Shown here piece after piece: positions 21,801 through 36,158 of a stretch of DNA of 64,000 nt. The stretch is from the NCBI GenBank assembly GCA_035771175.1, contig CM069590.1, forward strand, positions 28,968,821 through 29,032,820, read 5' to 3'. The stretch is from Paratinospora sagittata. Lineage: Eukaryota; Streptophyta; Magnoliopsida; Ranunculales; Menispermaceae. The position numbers and the translations under genes are program-made. A model generated the notes under the pieces. That model did no database searches. It was not told where the DNA came from and saw only the letters and a program-made list of their open reading frames with translations. The stretch's first letter is position 1; every line of letters starts with the position of its first letter.

Positions 21801-22487
21801 TTTTTGAAAATCAGAGAATGAGTGTTTTATTAAATTTGAAGTTGAAGGTTAAAGAGCAAGAGTACTACAAAATGATTTGAATTCAAAACATTGTTCAATC
21901 TAAAGTTTTTTGGGGGTGCGAGACAATGGGAATCATCTAGGTGTTACTAGAGAATATTTCAATTAAGATAACGTGGCAAAACTGTGAAGGAATAGAAAAA
22001 TCGAGCAAGCAGAAGTGCCTAAATTTTTCTCGTTAGAAATATAAGATTTTAGTCTAAGACGTGCAAATTGCTGGATAGCCTTATTTTTGAAAAATTAATA
22101 TTTTGACACTAAAGAACCATTTCATTGACTCAAAACACTTTGATATAAGATTAAACACTTTTAAATAATTCAAAACTCATTAAAATTATGATTAAAACCT
22201 TTCAGAAAACATTTTTTTCAAAATGAAATACTATATCGAAAGTGATTTTGAAGACTTTGCAATTTTCAGAGTTTTAGTGCTGAGAGTGATCGAGCGGTTA
22301 CCCTACACACCAAAGATCAAACTAATGCATTAGACATGAGATATGTCTTCGTTCTTCGAGCTTGATCTTTGTAGAATTCGAAAGCTATTGTTCGATGTGT
22401 TCTTGATGCAAAACAGGTGATGTGTTCCTTTTTGATGTGTTATCTTATCGAGACCACTTCATATACTTAGAGTTTAAACAATGGATA
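15880..22487. repeat. Five-monomer HOR, 4327-bp offset
   Basis: About 2.28 kb (15880 to ~18160) recurs at an offset of 4327 bp (about 20207-22487). Shared private variants include 'gattaatacctttcgg' (16134, 20461), 'gatttaattcgaag' (16503, 20830), 'ttggaggtgcgag' (16719, 21046), 'gagctcgatc' (17168, 21495) and 'gtttaaaaaatgg' (17281, 21608). Monomers 18869 and 19734 lie between the copies and are different. Similarity fades inside the monomers that start at 18002 and 22329. Limits are approximate. Confidence 0.7.
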
Positions 22488-23195
22488 GCCTCTGCAAGTC
22501 TTAGCACACAAGGGATAAAATGAAGAACTAGTTGAACATCAAGACAGATTGCAATTTTGATTCAATTCGAAGCCTTTTTTTGCAAAGGCAAGAATCATTA
22601 CTTTCTTCTCTTGAAAAACTCTTCGAAAAGCTCAATCTAACTTGCAAATATCGTGCGTGTTGAATTTTTGAAAATCAGAGAATGAGTGTTTTATAAAATT
22701 TGAAGTTGAAGGTTAAAGAGAAAGAGTACTACTACAAAATGATTTGAATTCAAAACATTGTTCAATCTAAAGTTTTTTGGGCGTGCGAGACAATTGGAAT
22801 CATCTAGGTGTTACTAGAGAATATTTCAATTAAGATAACCTGGCAAAACTGTGAAGGAATAGAAAAATCGAGCAAGCAGAAGTGCCCACATTTTTCTCGT
22901 TAGAAATATAAGATTTTAGTCTAAGACGTGCCAATTGCTGGATAGCCTTATTTTTGAAAAATTAATATTTTGACACTAAAGAACCATTTCATTGACTCAA
23001 AACACTTTGATATAAGAATAAACACTTTTAAATAATTCAAAACTCATTAAAATTATGATTAAAACCTTTCGGAAAACATTTTTGTAAAAATGAAATACTA
23101 TATCGAAAGTGATTTTGAAGACTTTGCAATTTTCAGAGTTTTAGTGCTAAGATTGATCGAGGGGTTACCTTACACACCAGAGATCAAACTAATGC

Positions 23196-26100
23196 ATTAG
23201 ACATGAGATATGTCTTCGTTCTTCGAGCTTGATCATTGTAGAATTCGAAAGCTATTGTTTGATGTGTTCTTGATGCAAAACAGGTGATGTGTTCCTCTTT
23301 GATGTGTTATCTTACCGAGACCACTTCATATACTTAGAGTTTTAAACAATGGATAGCCTCTGCAAATCTTAGCACACAAGGGATAAAATGAAGAACTAGC
23401 TGAACATCAAGACAGATTGCAATTTTGATTCAATTCGAAGCCTTTTTTTGCAAAGGCAAGAATCATTACTTTCTTCTCTTGAAAAACTCTTCGAAAAGCT
23501 CAATCTAACTTGCAAATATCGTGCGTGTTGAATTTTTGAAAATCAGAGAATGAGTGTTTTATAAAATTTGAAGTTGAAGGTTAAAGAGCAAGAGTACTAA
23601 AAAATGATTTGAATTCAAAACATTGTTCAATCTAAAGTTTTTTGGGGGTGCGAGACAATGGGAATCATCTAGGTGTTACTAGAGAATATTTCAATTAAGA
23701 TAACCCGGCAAAACTGTGAAGGAATAGAAAAATCGAGCAAGCAGAAGTGCCCACATTTTTCTCGTTAGAAATATAAGATTTTAGTCTAAGGCGTGCAAAT
23801 TGCTGGATAGCCTTATTTTTGAAAAATTAATATTTTGACACTAAAGAACCATTTCATTGACTCAAAACACTTTGATATAAGATTAAACACTTTTAAATAA
23901 TTCAAAACTCATTAAAATTATGATTAAAACCTTTCAGAAAACATTTTTTTCAAAATGAAATACTATATCGAAAGTGATTTTGAAGACTTTGCAATTTTCA
24001 GAGTTTTAGTGCTGAGAGTGATCGAGCGGTTACCCTACACACCAAAGATCAAACTAATGCATTAGACATGAGATATGTCTTCGTTCTTCGAGCTTGATCT
24101 TTGTAGAATTCGAAAGCTATTGTTCGATGTGTTCTTGATGCAAAACAGGTGATGTGTTCCTTTTTGATGTGTTATCTTATCGAGACCACTACATATACTT
24201 AGAGTTTAAACAATGGATAGCCTCTGCAAATCTTAGCACACAAGGGATAAAATGAAGAACTAGTTGAACATCAAGACAGATTGCAATTTTGATTCAATTC
24301 GAAGCCTTTTTTTGCAAAGGCAAGAATCATTACTTTCTTCTCTTGAAAAACTCTTCGAAAAGCTCAATCTAACTTGCAAATATCGTGCGTGTTGAATTTT
24401 TGAAAATCAGAGAATGAGTGTTTTATAAAATTTGAAGTTGAAGGTTAAAGAGAAAGAGTACTACAAAATGATTTGAATTCAAAACATTGTTCAATCTAAA
24501 GTTTTTTGGGCGTGCGAGACAATTGGAATCATCTAGGTGTTACTAGAGAATATTTCAATTAAGATAACCTGGCAAAACTGTGAAGGAATAGAAAAATCGA
24601 GCAAGCAGAAGTGCCCACATTTTTCTCGTTAGAAATATAAGATTTTAGTCTAAGACGTGCCAATTGCTGGATAGCCTTATTTTTGGAAAATTAATATTTT
24701 GACACTAAAGAACCATTTCATTGACTCAAAACACTTTGATATAAGAATAAACACTTTTAAATAATTCAAAACTCCTTAAAATTATGATTAAAACCTTTCG
24801 GAAAACATTTTTTTCAAAATGAAATACTATATCGAAAGTGATTTTGAAGACTTTGCAATTTTCAGAGTTTTAGTGCTGAGAGTGATCGAGCGGTTACCCT
24901 ACACACCAAAGATCAAACTAATGCATTAGACATGAGATATGTCTTCGTTCTTCGAGCTTGATCTTTGTAGAATTCGAAAGCTATTGTTCGATGTGTTCTT
25001 GATGCAAAACAGGTGATGTGTTCCTTTTTGATGTGTTATCTTATCGAGACCACTTCATATACTTAGAGTTTAAACAATGGATAGCCTCTGCAAATCTTAG
25101 CACACAAGGGATAAAATGAAGAACTAGCTGAACATCAAGACAGATTGCAATTTTGATTCAATTCGAAGCCTTTTTTTGCAAAGGCAAGAATCATTACTTT
25201 CTTCTCTTGAAAAACTCTTCGAAAAGCTCAATCTAACTTGCAAATATCGTGCGTGTTGTATTTTTGAAAATCAGAGAATGAGTGTTTTATTAAATTTGAA
25301 GTTGAAGGTTAAAGAGCAAGAGTACTACAAAATGATTTGAATTCAAAACATTGTTCAATCTAAAGTTTTTTGGGGGTGCGAGACAATGGGAATCATCTAG
25401 GTGTTACTAGAGAATATTTCAATTAAGATAACGTGGCAAAACTGTGAAGGAATAGAAAAATCGAGCAAGCAGAAGTGCCTACATTTTTCTCGTTAGAAAT
25501 ATAAGATTTTAGTCTAAGACGTGCAAATTGCTGGATAGCCTTATTTTTGAAAAATTAATATTTTGACACTAAAGAACCATTTCATTGACTCAAAACACTT
25601 TGATATAAGATTAAACACTTTTAAATAATTCAAAACTCATTAAAATTATGATTAAAACCTTTCAGAAAACATTTTTTTCAAAATGAAATACTATATCGAA
25701 AGTGATTTTGAAGACTTTGCAATTTTCAGAGTTTTAGTGCTGAGAGTGATCGAGCGGTTACCCTACACACCAAAGATCAAACTAATGCATTAGACATGAG
25801 ATATGTCTTCGTTCTTCGAGCTTGATCTTTGTAGAATTCGAAAGCTATTGTTCGATGTGTTCTTGATGCAAAACAGGTGATGTGTTCCTTTTTGATGTGT
25901 TATCTTATCGAGACCACTTCATATACTTAGAGTTTAAACAATGGATAGCCTCTGCAAATCTTAGCACACAAGGGATAAAATGAAGAACTAGTTGAACATC
26001 AAGACAGATTGCAATTTTGATTCAATTCGAAGCCTTTTTTTGCAAAGGCAAGAATCATTACTTTCTTCTCTTGAAAAACTCTTCGAAAAGCTCAATCTAA

Positions 26101-29100
26101 CTTGCAAATATCGTGCGTGTTGAATTTTTGAAAATCAGAGAATGAGTGTTTTATAAAATTTGAAGTTGAAGGTTAAAGAGAAAGAGTACTACAAAATGAT
26201 TTGAATTCAAAACATTGTTCAATCTAAAGTTTTTTGGGCGTGCGAGACAATTGGAATCATCTAGGTGTTACTAGAGAATATTTCAATTAAGATAACCTGG
26301 CAAAACTGTGAAGGAATAGAAAAATCGAGCAAGCAGAAGTGCCCACATTTTTCTCGTTAGAAATATAAGATTTTAGTCTAAGACGTGCCAATTGCTGGAT
26401 AGCCTTATTTTTGAAAAATTAATATTTTGACACTAAAGAACCATTTCATTGACTCAAAACACTTTGATATAAGAATAAACACTTTTAAATAATTCAAAAC
26501 TCATTAAAATTATGATTAAAACCTTTCGGAAAACATTTTTGTAAAAATGAAATACTATATCGAAAGTGATTTTGAAGACTTTGCAATTTTCAGAGTTTTA
26601 GTGCTAAGATTGATCGAGGGGTTACCTTACACACCAGAGATCAAACTAATGCATTAGACATGAGATATGTCTTCGTTCTTCGAGCTTGATCATTGTAGAA
26701 TTCGAAAGCTATTGTTTGATGTGTTCTTGATGCAAAACAGGTGATGTGTTCCTCTTTGATGTGTTATCTTACCGAGACCACTTCATATACTTAGAGTTTT
26801 AAACAATGGATAGCCTCTGCAAATCTTAGCACACAAGGGATAAAATGAAGAACTAGCTGAACATCAAGACAGATTGCAATTTTGATTCAATTCGAAGCCT
26901 TTTTTTGCAAAGGCAAGAATCATTACTTTCTTCTCTTGAAAAACTCTTCGAAAAGCTCAATCTAACTTGCAAATATCGTGCGTGTTGAATTTTTGAAAAT
27001 CAGAGAATGAGTGTTTTATAAAATTTGAAGTTGAAGGTTAAAGAGCAAGAGTACTAAAAAATGATTTGAATTCAAAACATTGTTCAATCTAAAGTTTTTT
27101 GGGGGTGCGAGACAATGGGAATCATCTAGGTGTTACTAGAGAATATTTCAATTAAGATAACCCGGCAAAACTGTGAAGGAATAGAAAAATCGAGCAAGCA
27201 GAAGTGCCCACATTTTTCTCGTTAGAAATATAAGATTTTAGTCTAAGGCGTGCAAATTGCTGGATAGCCTTATTTTTGAAAAGTTAATATTTTGACACTA
27301 AAGAACCATTTCATTGACTCAAAACACTTTGATATAAGATTAAACACTTTTAAATAATTCAAAACTCATTAAAATTATGATTAAAACCTTTCAGAAAACA
27401 TTTTTTTCAAAATGAAATACTATATCGAAAGTGATTTTGAAGACTTTGCAATTTTCAGAGTTTTAGTGCTGAGAGTGATCGAGCGGTTACCCTACACACC
27501 AAAGATCAAACTAATGCATTAGACATGAGATATGTCTTCGTTCTTCGAGCTTGATCTTTGTAGAATTCGAAAGCTATTGTTCGATGTGTTCTTGATGCAA
27601 AACAGGTGATGTGTTCCTTTTTGATGTGTTATCTTATCGAGACCACTACATATACTTAGAGTTTAAACAATGGATAGCCTCTGCAAATCTTAGCACACAA
27701 GGGATAAAATGAAGAACTAGTTGAACATCAAGACAGATTGCAATTTTGATTCAATTCGAAGCCTTTTTTTGCAAAGGCAAGAATCATTACTTTCTTCTCT
27801 TGAAAAACTCTTCGAAAAGCTCAATCTAACTTGCAAATATCGTGCGTGTTGAATTTTTGAAAATCAGAGAATGAGTGTTTTATAAAATTTGAAGTTGAAG
27901 GTTAAAGAGAAAGAGTACTACAAAATGATTTGAATTCAAAACATTGTTCAATCTAAAGTTTTTTGGGCGTGCGAGACAATTGGAATCATCTAGGTGTTAC
28001 TAGAGAATATTTCAATTAAGATAACCTGGCAAAACTGTGAAGGAATAGAAAAATCGAGCAAGCAGAAGTGCCCACATTTTTCTCGTTAGAAATATAAGAT
28101 TTTAGTCTAAGACGTGCCAATTGCTGGATAGCCTTATTTTTGGAAAATTAATATTTTGACACTAAAGAACCATTTCATTGACTCAAAACACTTTGATATA
28201 AGAATAAACACTTTTAAATAATTCAAAACTCCTTAAAATTATGATTAAAACCTTTCGGAAAACATTTTTTTCAAAATGAAATACTATATCGAAAGTGATT
28301 TTGAAGACTTTGCAATTTTCAGAGTTTTAGTGCTGAGAGTGATCGAGCGGTTACCCTACACACCAAAGATCAAACTAATGCATTAGACATGAGATATGTC
28401 TTCGTTCTTCGAGCTTGATCTTTGTAGAATTCGAAAGCTATTGTTCGATGTGTTCTTGATGCAAAACAGGTGATGTGTTCCTTTTTGATGTGTTATCTTA
28501 TCGAGACCACTTCATATACTTAGAGTTTAAACAATGGATAGCCTCTGCAAATCTTAGCACACAAGGGATAAAATGAAGAACTAGCTGAACATCAAGACAG
28601 ATTGCAATTTTGATTCAATTCGAAGCCTTTTTTTGCAAAGGCAAGAATCATTACTTTCTTCTCTTGAAAAACTCTTCGAAAAGCTCAATCTAACTTGCAA
28701 ATATCGTGCGTGTTGTATTTTTGAAAATCAGAGAATGAGTGTTTTATTAAATTTGAAGTTGAAGGTTAAAGAGCAAGAGTACTACAAAATGATTTGAATT
28801 CAAAACATTGTTCAATCTAAAGTTTTTTGGGGGTGCGAGACAATGGGAATCATCTAGGTGTTACTAGAGAATATTTCAATTAAGATAACGTGGCAAAACT
28901 GTGAAGGAATAGAAAAATCGAGCAAGCAGAAGTGCCTACATTTTTCTCGTTAGAAATATAAGATTTTAGTCTAAGACGTGCAAATTGCTGGATAGCCTTA
29001 TTTTTGAAAAATTAATATTTTGACACTAAAGAACCATTTCATTGACTCAAAACACTTTGATATAAGATTAAACACTTTTAAATAATTCAAAACTCATTAA

Positions 29101-32100
29101 AATTATGATTAAAACCTTTCAGAAAACATTTTTTTCAAAATGAAATACTATATCGAAAGTGATTTTGAAGACTTTGCAATTTTCAGAGTTTTAGTGCTGA
29201 GAGTGATCGAGCGGTTACCCTACACACCAAAGATCAAACTAATGCATTAGACATGAGATATGTCTTCGTTCTTCGAGCTTGATCTTTGTAGAATTCGAAA
29301 GCTATTGTTCGATGTGTTCTTGATGCAAAACAGGTGATGTGTTCCTTTTTGATGTGTTATCTTATCGAGACCACTTCATATACTTAGAGTTTAAACAATG
29401 GATAGCCTCTGCAAATCTTAGCACACAAGGGATAAAATGAAGAACTAGTTGAACATCAAGACAGATTGCAATTTTGATTCAATTCGAAGCCTTTTTTTGC
29501 AAAGGCAAGAATCATTACTTTCTTCTCTTGAAAAACTCTTCGAAAAGCTCAATCTAACTTGCAAATATCGTGCGTGTTGAATTTTTGAAAATCAGAGAAT
29601 GAGTGTTTTATAAAATTTGAAGTTGAAGGTTAAAGAGAAAGAGTACTACAAAATGATTTGAATTCAAAACATTGTTCAATCTAAAGTTTTTTGGGCGTGC
29701 GAGACAATTGGAATCATCTAGGTGTTACTAGAGAATATTTCAATTAAGATAACCTGGCAAAACTGTGAAGGAATAGAAAAATCGAGCAAGCAGAAGTGCC
29801 CACATTTTTCTCGTTAGAAATATAAGATTTTAGTCTAAGACGTGCCAATTGCTGGATAGCCTTATTTTTGAAAAATTAATATTTTGACACTAAAGAACCA
29901 TTTCATTGACTCAAAACACTTTGATATAAGAATAAACACTTTTAAATAATTCAAAACTCATTAAAATTATGATTAAAACCTTTCGGAAAACATTTTTGTA
30001 AAAATGAAATACTATATCGAAAGTGATTTTGAAGACTTTGCAATTTTCAGAGTTTTAGTGCTAAGATTGATCGAGGGGTTACCTTACACACCAGAGATCA
30101 AACTAATGCATTAGACATGAGATATGTCTTCGTTCTTCGAGCTTGATCATTGTAGAATTCGAAAGCTATTGTTTGATGTGTTCTTGATGCAAAACAGGTG
30201 ATGTGTTCCTCTTTGATGTGTTATCTTACCGAGACCACTTCATATACTTAGAGTTTTAAACAATGGATAGCCTCTGCAAATCTTAGCACACAAGGGATAA
30301 AATGAAGAACTAGCTGAACATCAAGACAGATTGCAATTTTGATTCAATTCGAAGCCTTTTTTTGCAAAGGCAAGAATCATTACTTTCTTCTCTTGAAAAA
30401 CTCTTCGAAAAGCTCAATCTAACTTGCAAATATCGTGCGTGTTGAATTTTTGAAAATCAGAGAATGAGTGTTTTATAAAATTTGAAGTTGAAGGTTAAAG
30501 AGCAAGAGTACTAAAAAATGATTTGAATTCAAAACATTGTTCAATCTAAAGTTTTTTGGGGGTGCGAGACAATGGGAATCATCTAGGTGTTACTAGAGAA
30601 TATTTCAATTAAGATAACCCGGCAAAACTGTGAAGGAATAGAAAAATCGAGCAAGCAGAAGTGCCCACATTTTTCTCGTTAGAAATATAAGATTTTAGTC
30701 TAAGGCGTGCAAATTGCTGGATAGCCTTATTTTTGAAAAATTAATATTTTGACACTAAAGAACCATTTCATTGACTCAAAACACTTTGATATAAGATTAA
30801 ACACTTTTAAATAATTCAAAACTCATTAAAATTATGATTAAAACCTTTCAGAAAACATTTTTTTCAAAATGAAATACTATATCGAAAGTGATTTTGAAGA
30901 CTTTGCAATTTTCAGAGTTTTAGTGCTGAGAGTGATCGAGCGGTTACCCTACACACCAAAGATCAAACTAATGCATTAGACATGAGATATGTCTTCGTTC
31001 TTCGAGCTTGATCTTTGTAGAATTCGAAAGCTATTGTTCGATGTGTTCTTGATGCAAAACAGGTGATGTGTTCCTTTTTGATGTGTTATCTTATCGAGAC
31101 CACTACATATACTTAGAGTTTAAACAATGGATAGCCTCTGCAAATCTTAGCACACAAGGGATAAAATGAAGAACTAGTTGAACATCAAGACAGATTGCAA
31201 TTTTGATTCAATTCGAAGCCTTTTTTTGCAAAGGCAAGAATCATTACTTTCTTCTCTTGAAAAACTCTTCGAAAAGCTCAATCTAACTTGCAAATATCGT
31301 GCGTGTTGAATTTTTGAAAATCAGAGAATGAGTGTTTTATAAAATTTGAAGTTGAAGGTTAAAGAGAAAGAGTACTACAAAATGATTTGAATTCAAAACA
31401 TTGTTCAATCTAAAGTTTTTTGGGCGTGCGAGACAATTGGAATCATCTAGGTGTTACTAGAGAATATTTCAATTAAGATAACCTGGCAAAACTGTGAAGG
31501 AATAGAAAAATCGAGCAAGCAGAAGTGCCCACATTTTTCTCGTTAGAAATATAAGATTTTAGTCTAAGACGTGCCAATTGCTGGATAGCCTTATTTTTGG
31601 AAAATTAATATTTTGACACTAAAGAACCATTTCATTGACTCAAAACACTTTGATATAAGAATAAACACTTTTAAATAATTCAAAACTCCTTAAAATTATG
31701 ATTAAAACCTTTCGGAAAACATTTTTTTCAAAATGAAATACTATATCGAAAGTGATTTTGAAGACTTTGCAATTTTCAGAGTTTTAGTGCTGAGAGTGAT
31801 CGAGCGGTTACCCTACACACCAAAGATCAAACTAATGCATTAGACATGAGATATGTCTTCGTTCTTCGAGCTTGATCTTTGTAGAATTCGAAAGCTATTG
31901 TTCGATGTGTTCTTGATGCAAAACAGGTGATGTGTTCCTTTTTGATGTGTTATCTTATCGAGACCACTTCATATACTTAGAGTTTAAACAATGGATAGCC
32001 TCTGCAAATCTTAGCACACAAGGGATAAAATGAAGAACTAGCTGAACATCAAGACAGATTGCAATTTTGATTCAATTCGAAGCCTTTTTTTGCAAAGGCA

Positions 32101-34430
32101 AGAATCATTACTTTCTTCTCTTGAAAAACTCTTCGAAAAGCTCAATCTAACTTGCAAATATCGTGCGTGTTGTATTTTTGAAAATCAGAGAATGAGTGTT
32201 TTATTAAATTTGAAGTTGAAGGTTAAAGAGCAAGAGTACTACAAAATGATTTGAATTCAAAACATTGTTCAATCTAAAGTTTTTTGGGGGTGCGAGACAA
32301 TGGGAATCATCTAGGTGTTACTAGAGAATATTTCAATTAAGATAACGTGGCAAAACTGTGAAGGAATAGAAAAATCGAGCAAGCAGAAGTGCCCACATTT
32401 TTCTCGTTAGAAATATAAGATTTTAGTCTAAGACGTGCCAATTGCTGGATAGCCTTATTTTTGGAAAATTAATATTTTGACACTAAAGAACCATTTCATT
32501 GACTCAAAACACTTTGATATAAGAATAAACACTTTTAAATAATTCAAAACTCCTTAAAATTATGATTAAAACCTTTCGGAAAACATTTTTTTCAAAATGA
32601 AATACTATATCGAAAGTGATTTTGAAGACTTTGCAATTTTCAGAGTTTTAGTGCTGAGAGTGATCGAGCGGTTACCCTACACACCAAAGATCAAACTAAT
32701 GCATTAGACATGAGATATGTCTTCGTTCTTCGAGCTTGATCTTTGTAGAATTCGAAAGCTATTGTTCGATGTGTTCTTGATGCAAAACAGGTGATGTGTT
32801 CCTTTTTGATGTGTTATCTTATCGAGACCACTTCATATACTTAGAGTTTAAACAATGGATAGCCTCTGCAAATCTTAGCACACAAGGGATAAAATGAAGA
32901 ACTAGCTGAACATCAAGACAGATTGCAATTTTGATTCAATTCGAAGCCTTTTTTTGCAAAGGCAAGAATCATTACTTTCTTCTCTTGAAAAACTCTTCGA
33001 AAAGCTCAATCTAACTTGCAAATATCGTGCGTGTTGTATTTTTGAAAATCAGAGAATGAGTGTTTTATTAAATTTGAAGTTGAAGGTTAAAGAGCAAGAG
33101 TACTACAAAATGATTTGAATTCAAAACATTGTTCAATCTAAAGTTTTTTGGGGGTGCGAGACAATGGGAATCATCTAGGTGTTACTAGAGAATATTTCAA
33201 TTAAGATAACGTGGCAAAACTGTGAAGGAATAGAAAAATCGAGCAAGCAGAAGTGCCTACATTTTTCTCGTTAGAAATATAAGATTTTAGTCTAAGACGT
33301 GCAAATTGCTGGATAGCCTTATTTTTGAAAAATTAATATTTTGACACTAAAGAACCATTTCATTGACTCAAAACACTTTGATATAAGATTAAACACTTTT
33401 AAATAATTCAAAACTCATTAAAATTATGATTAAAACCTTTCAGAAAACATTTTTTTCAAAATGAAATACTATATCGAAAGTGATTTTGAAGACTTTGCAA
33501 TTTTCAGAGTTTTAGTGCTGAGAGTGATCGAGCGGTTACCCTACACACCAAAGATCAAACTAATGCATTAGACATGAGATATGTCTTCGTTCTTCGAGCT
33601 TGATCTTTGTAGAATTCGAAAGCTATTGTTCGATGTGTTCTTGATGCAAAACAGGTGATGTGTTCCTTTTTGATGTGTTATCTTATCGAGACCACTTCAT
33701 ATACTTAGAGTTTAAACAATGGATAGCCTCTGCAAATCTTAGCACACAAGGGATAAAATGAAGAACTAGTTGAACATCAAGACAGATTGCAATTTTGATT
33801 CAATTCGAAGCCTTTTTTTGCAAAGGCAAGAATCATTACTTTCTTCTCTTGAAAAACTCTTCGAAAAGCTCAATCTAACTTGCAAATATCGTGCGTGTTG
33901 AATTTTTGAAAATCAGAGAATGAGTGTTTTATAAAATTTGAAGTTGAAGGTTAAAGAGAAAGAGTACTACAAAATGATTTGAATTCAAAACATTGTTCAA
34001 TCTAAAGTTTTTTGGGCGTGCGAGACAATTGGAATCATCTAGGTGTTACTAGAGAATATTTCAATTAAGATAACCTGGCAAAACTGTGAAGGAATAGAAA
34101 AATCGAGCAAGCAGAAGTGCCCACATTTTTCTCGTTAGAAATATAAGATTTTAGTCTAAGACGTGCCAATTGCTGGATAGCCTTATTTTTGAAAAATTAA
34201 TATTTTGACACTAAAGAACCATTTCATTGACTCAAAACACTTTGATATAAGAATAAACACTTTTAAATAATTCAAAACTCATTAAAATTATGATTAAAAC
34301 CTTTCGGAAAACATTTTTGTAAAAATGAAATACTATATCGAAAGTGATTTTGAAGACTTTGCAATTTTCAGAGTTTTAGTGCTAAGATTGATCGAGGGGT
34401 TACCTTACACACCAGAGATCAAACTAATGC
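23196..34430. repeat. Tetramer HOR array, 3457-bp period
   Basis: Three HOR copies open at 23196, 26653 and 30110. Monomer types in order: M1 has gatcattg, 'taacccggc' and 'taaggcgtgc'. M2 has 'cactacatatac', 'caattgg', 'tttttggaaaatt' and 'ctccttaaaatt'. M3 has 'gttgtattttt', 'gataacgtgg' and usually 'gtgcctac'. M4 has 'caattgg', 'tttttgtaaaaatg' and 'ctaagattgatcg'. The marker 'taacccggc' recurs at 23701, 27158 and 30615, exactly 3457 bp apart. The third copy is enlarged to five monomers by a chimeric monomer at 31839. A further partial copy starts at 34431. Confidence 0.85.
31839..32702. repeat. Chimeric monomer from unequal exchange
   Basis: The first ~500 bp are type M3 ('gttgtattttt', gggggtgcg, 'gataacgtgg' at 32341). 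From the 'gtgcccac' near 32390 onward the monomer is type M2 ('gtgccaattgctgg', 'tttttggaaaatt', 'ctccttaaaatt', 'cctttcgg'). The switch lies between about 32346 and 32390. A complete M3 follows at 32703, so the third tetramer has five members. This is the expected product of crossing-over between an M3 and the M2 one monomer earlier. Confidence 0.75.
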
Positions 34431-36158
34431 ATTAGACATGAGATATGTCTTCGTTCTTCGAGCTTGATCATTGTAGAATTCGAAAGCTATTGTTTGATGT
34501 GTTCTTGATGCAAAACAGGTGATGTGTTCCTCTTTGATGTGTTATCTTACCGAGACCACTTCATATACTTAGAGTTTAAACAATGGATAGCCTCTGCAAA
34601 TCTTAGCACACAAGGGATAAAATGAAGAACTAGCTGAACATCAAGACAGATTGCAATTTTGATTCAATTCGAAGCCTTTTTTTGCAAAGGCAAGAATCAT
34701 TACTTTCTTCTCTTGAAAAACTCTTCGAAAAGCTCAATCTAACTTGCAAATATCGTGCGTGTCGTATTTTTGAAAATCAGAGAATAAGTGTTTTATAAAA
34801 TTTGAAGTTGAAGGTTAAAGAGCAAGAGTACTAAAAAATGATTTGAATTCAAAACATTGTTCAATCTAAAGTTTTTTGGGGGTGCGAGACAATGGGAATC
34901 ATCTAGGTGTTACTAGAGAATATTTCAATTAATATAACCCGGCAAAACTGTGAAGGAATAGAAAAATCGAGCAAGCAGAAGTGCCCACATTTTTCTCGTT
35001 AGAAATATAAGATTTTAGTCTAAGGCGTGCAAATTGCTGGATAGCCTTATTTTTGAAAAAGTAATATTTTGACACTAAAGAACCATTTCATTGACTCAAA
35101 ACACTTTGATATAAGATTAAACACTTTTAAATAATTCAAAACTCATTAAAATTATGATTAAAACCTTTCAGAAAACATTTTTTTCAAAATGAAATACTAT
35201 ATCGAAAGTGATTTTGAAGACTTTGCAATTTTCAGAGTTTTAGTGCTGAGAGTGATCGAGCGGTTACCCTACACACCAAAGATCAAACTAATGCATTAGA
35301 CATGAGATATGTCTTCGTTCTTCGAGCTTGATCTTTGTAGAATTCGAAAGCTATTGTTCGATGTGTTCTTGATGCAAAACAGGTGATGTGTTCCTTTTTG
35401 ATGTGTTATCTTATCGAGACCACTTCATATACTTAGAGTTTAAACAATGGATAGCCTCTGCAAATCTTAGCACACAAGGGATAAAATGAAGAACTAGTTG
35501 AACATCAAGACAGATTGCAATTTTGATTCAATTCGAAGCCTTTTTTTGCAAAGGCAAGAATCATTACTTTCTTCTCTTGAAAAACTCTTCGAAAAGCTCA
35601 ATCTAACTTGCAAATATCGTGCGTGTTGAATTTTTGAAAATCAGAGAATGAGTGTTTTATAAAATTTGAAGTTGAAGGTTAAAGAGAAAGAGTACTACAA
35701 AATGATTTGAATTCAAAACATTGTTCAATCTAAAGTTTTTTGGGCGTGCGAGACAATTGGAATCATCTAGGTGTTACTAGAGAATATTTCAATTAAGATA
35801 ACCTGGCAAAACTGTGAAGGAATAGAAAAATCGAGCAAGCAGAAGTGCCCACATTTTTCTCGTTAGAAATATAAGATTTTAGTCTAAGACGTGCCAATTG
35901 CTGGATAGCCTTATTTTTGGAAAATTAATATTTTGACACTAAAGAACCATTTCATTGACTCAAAACACTTTGATATAAGAATAAACACTTTTAAATAATT
36001 CAAAACTCCTTAAAATTATGATTAAAACCTTTCGGAAAACATTTTTGTAAAAATGAAATACTATATCGAAAGTGATTTTGAAGACTTTGCAATTTTCAGA
36101 GTTTTAGTGCTGAGAGTGATCGAGCGGTTACCCTACACACCAAAGATCAAACTAATGC

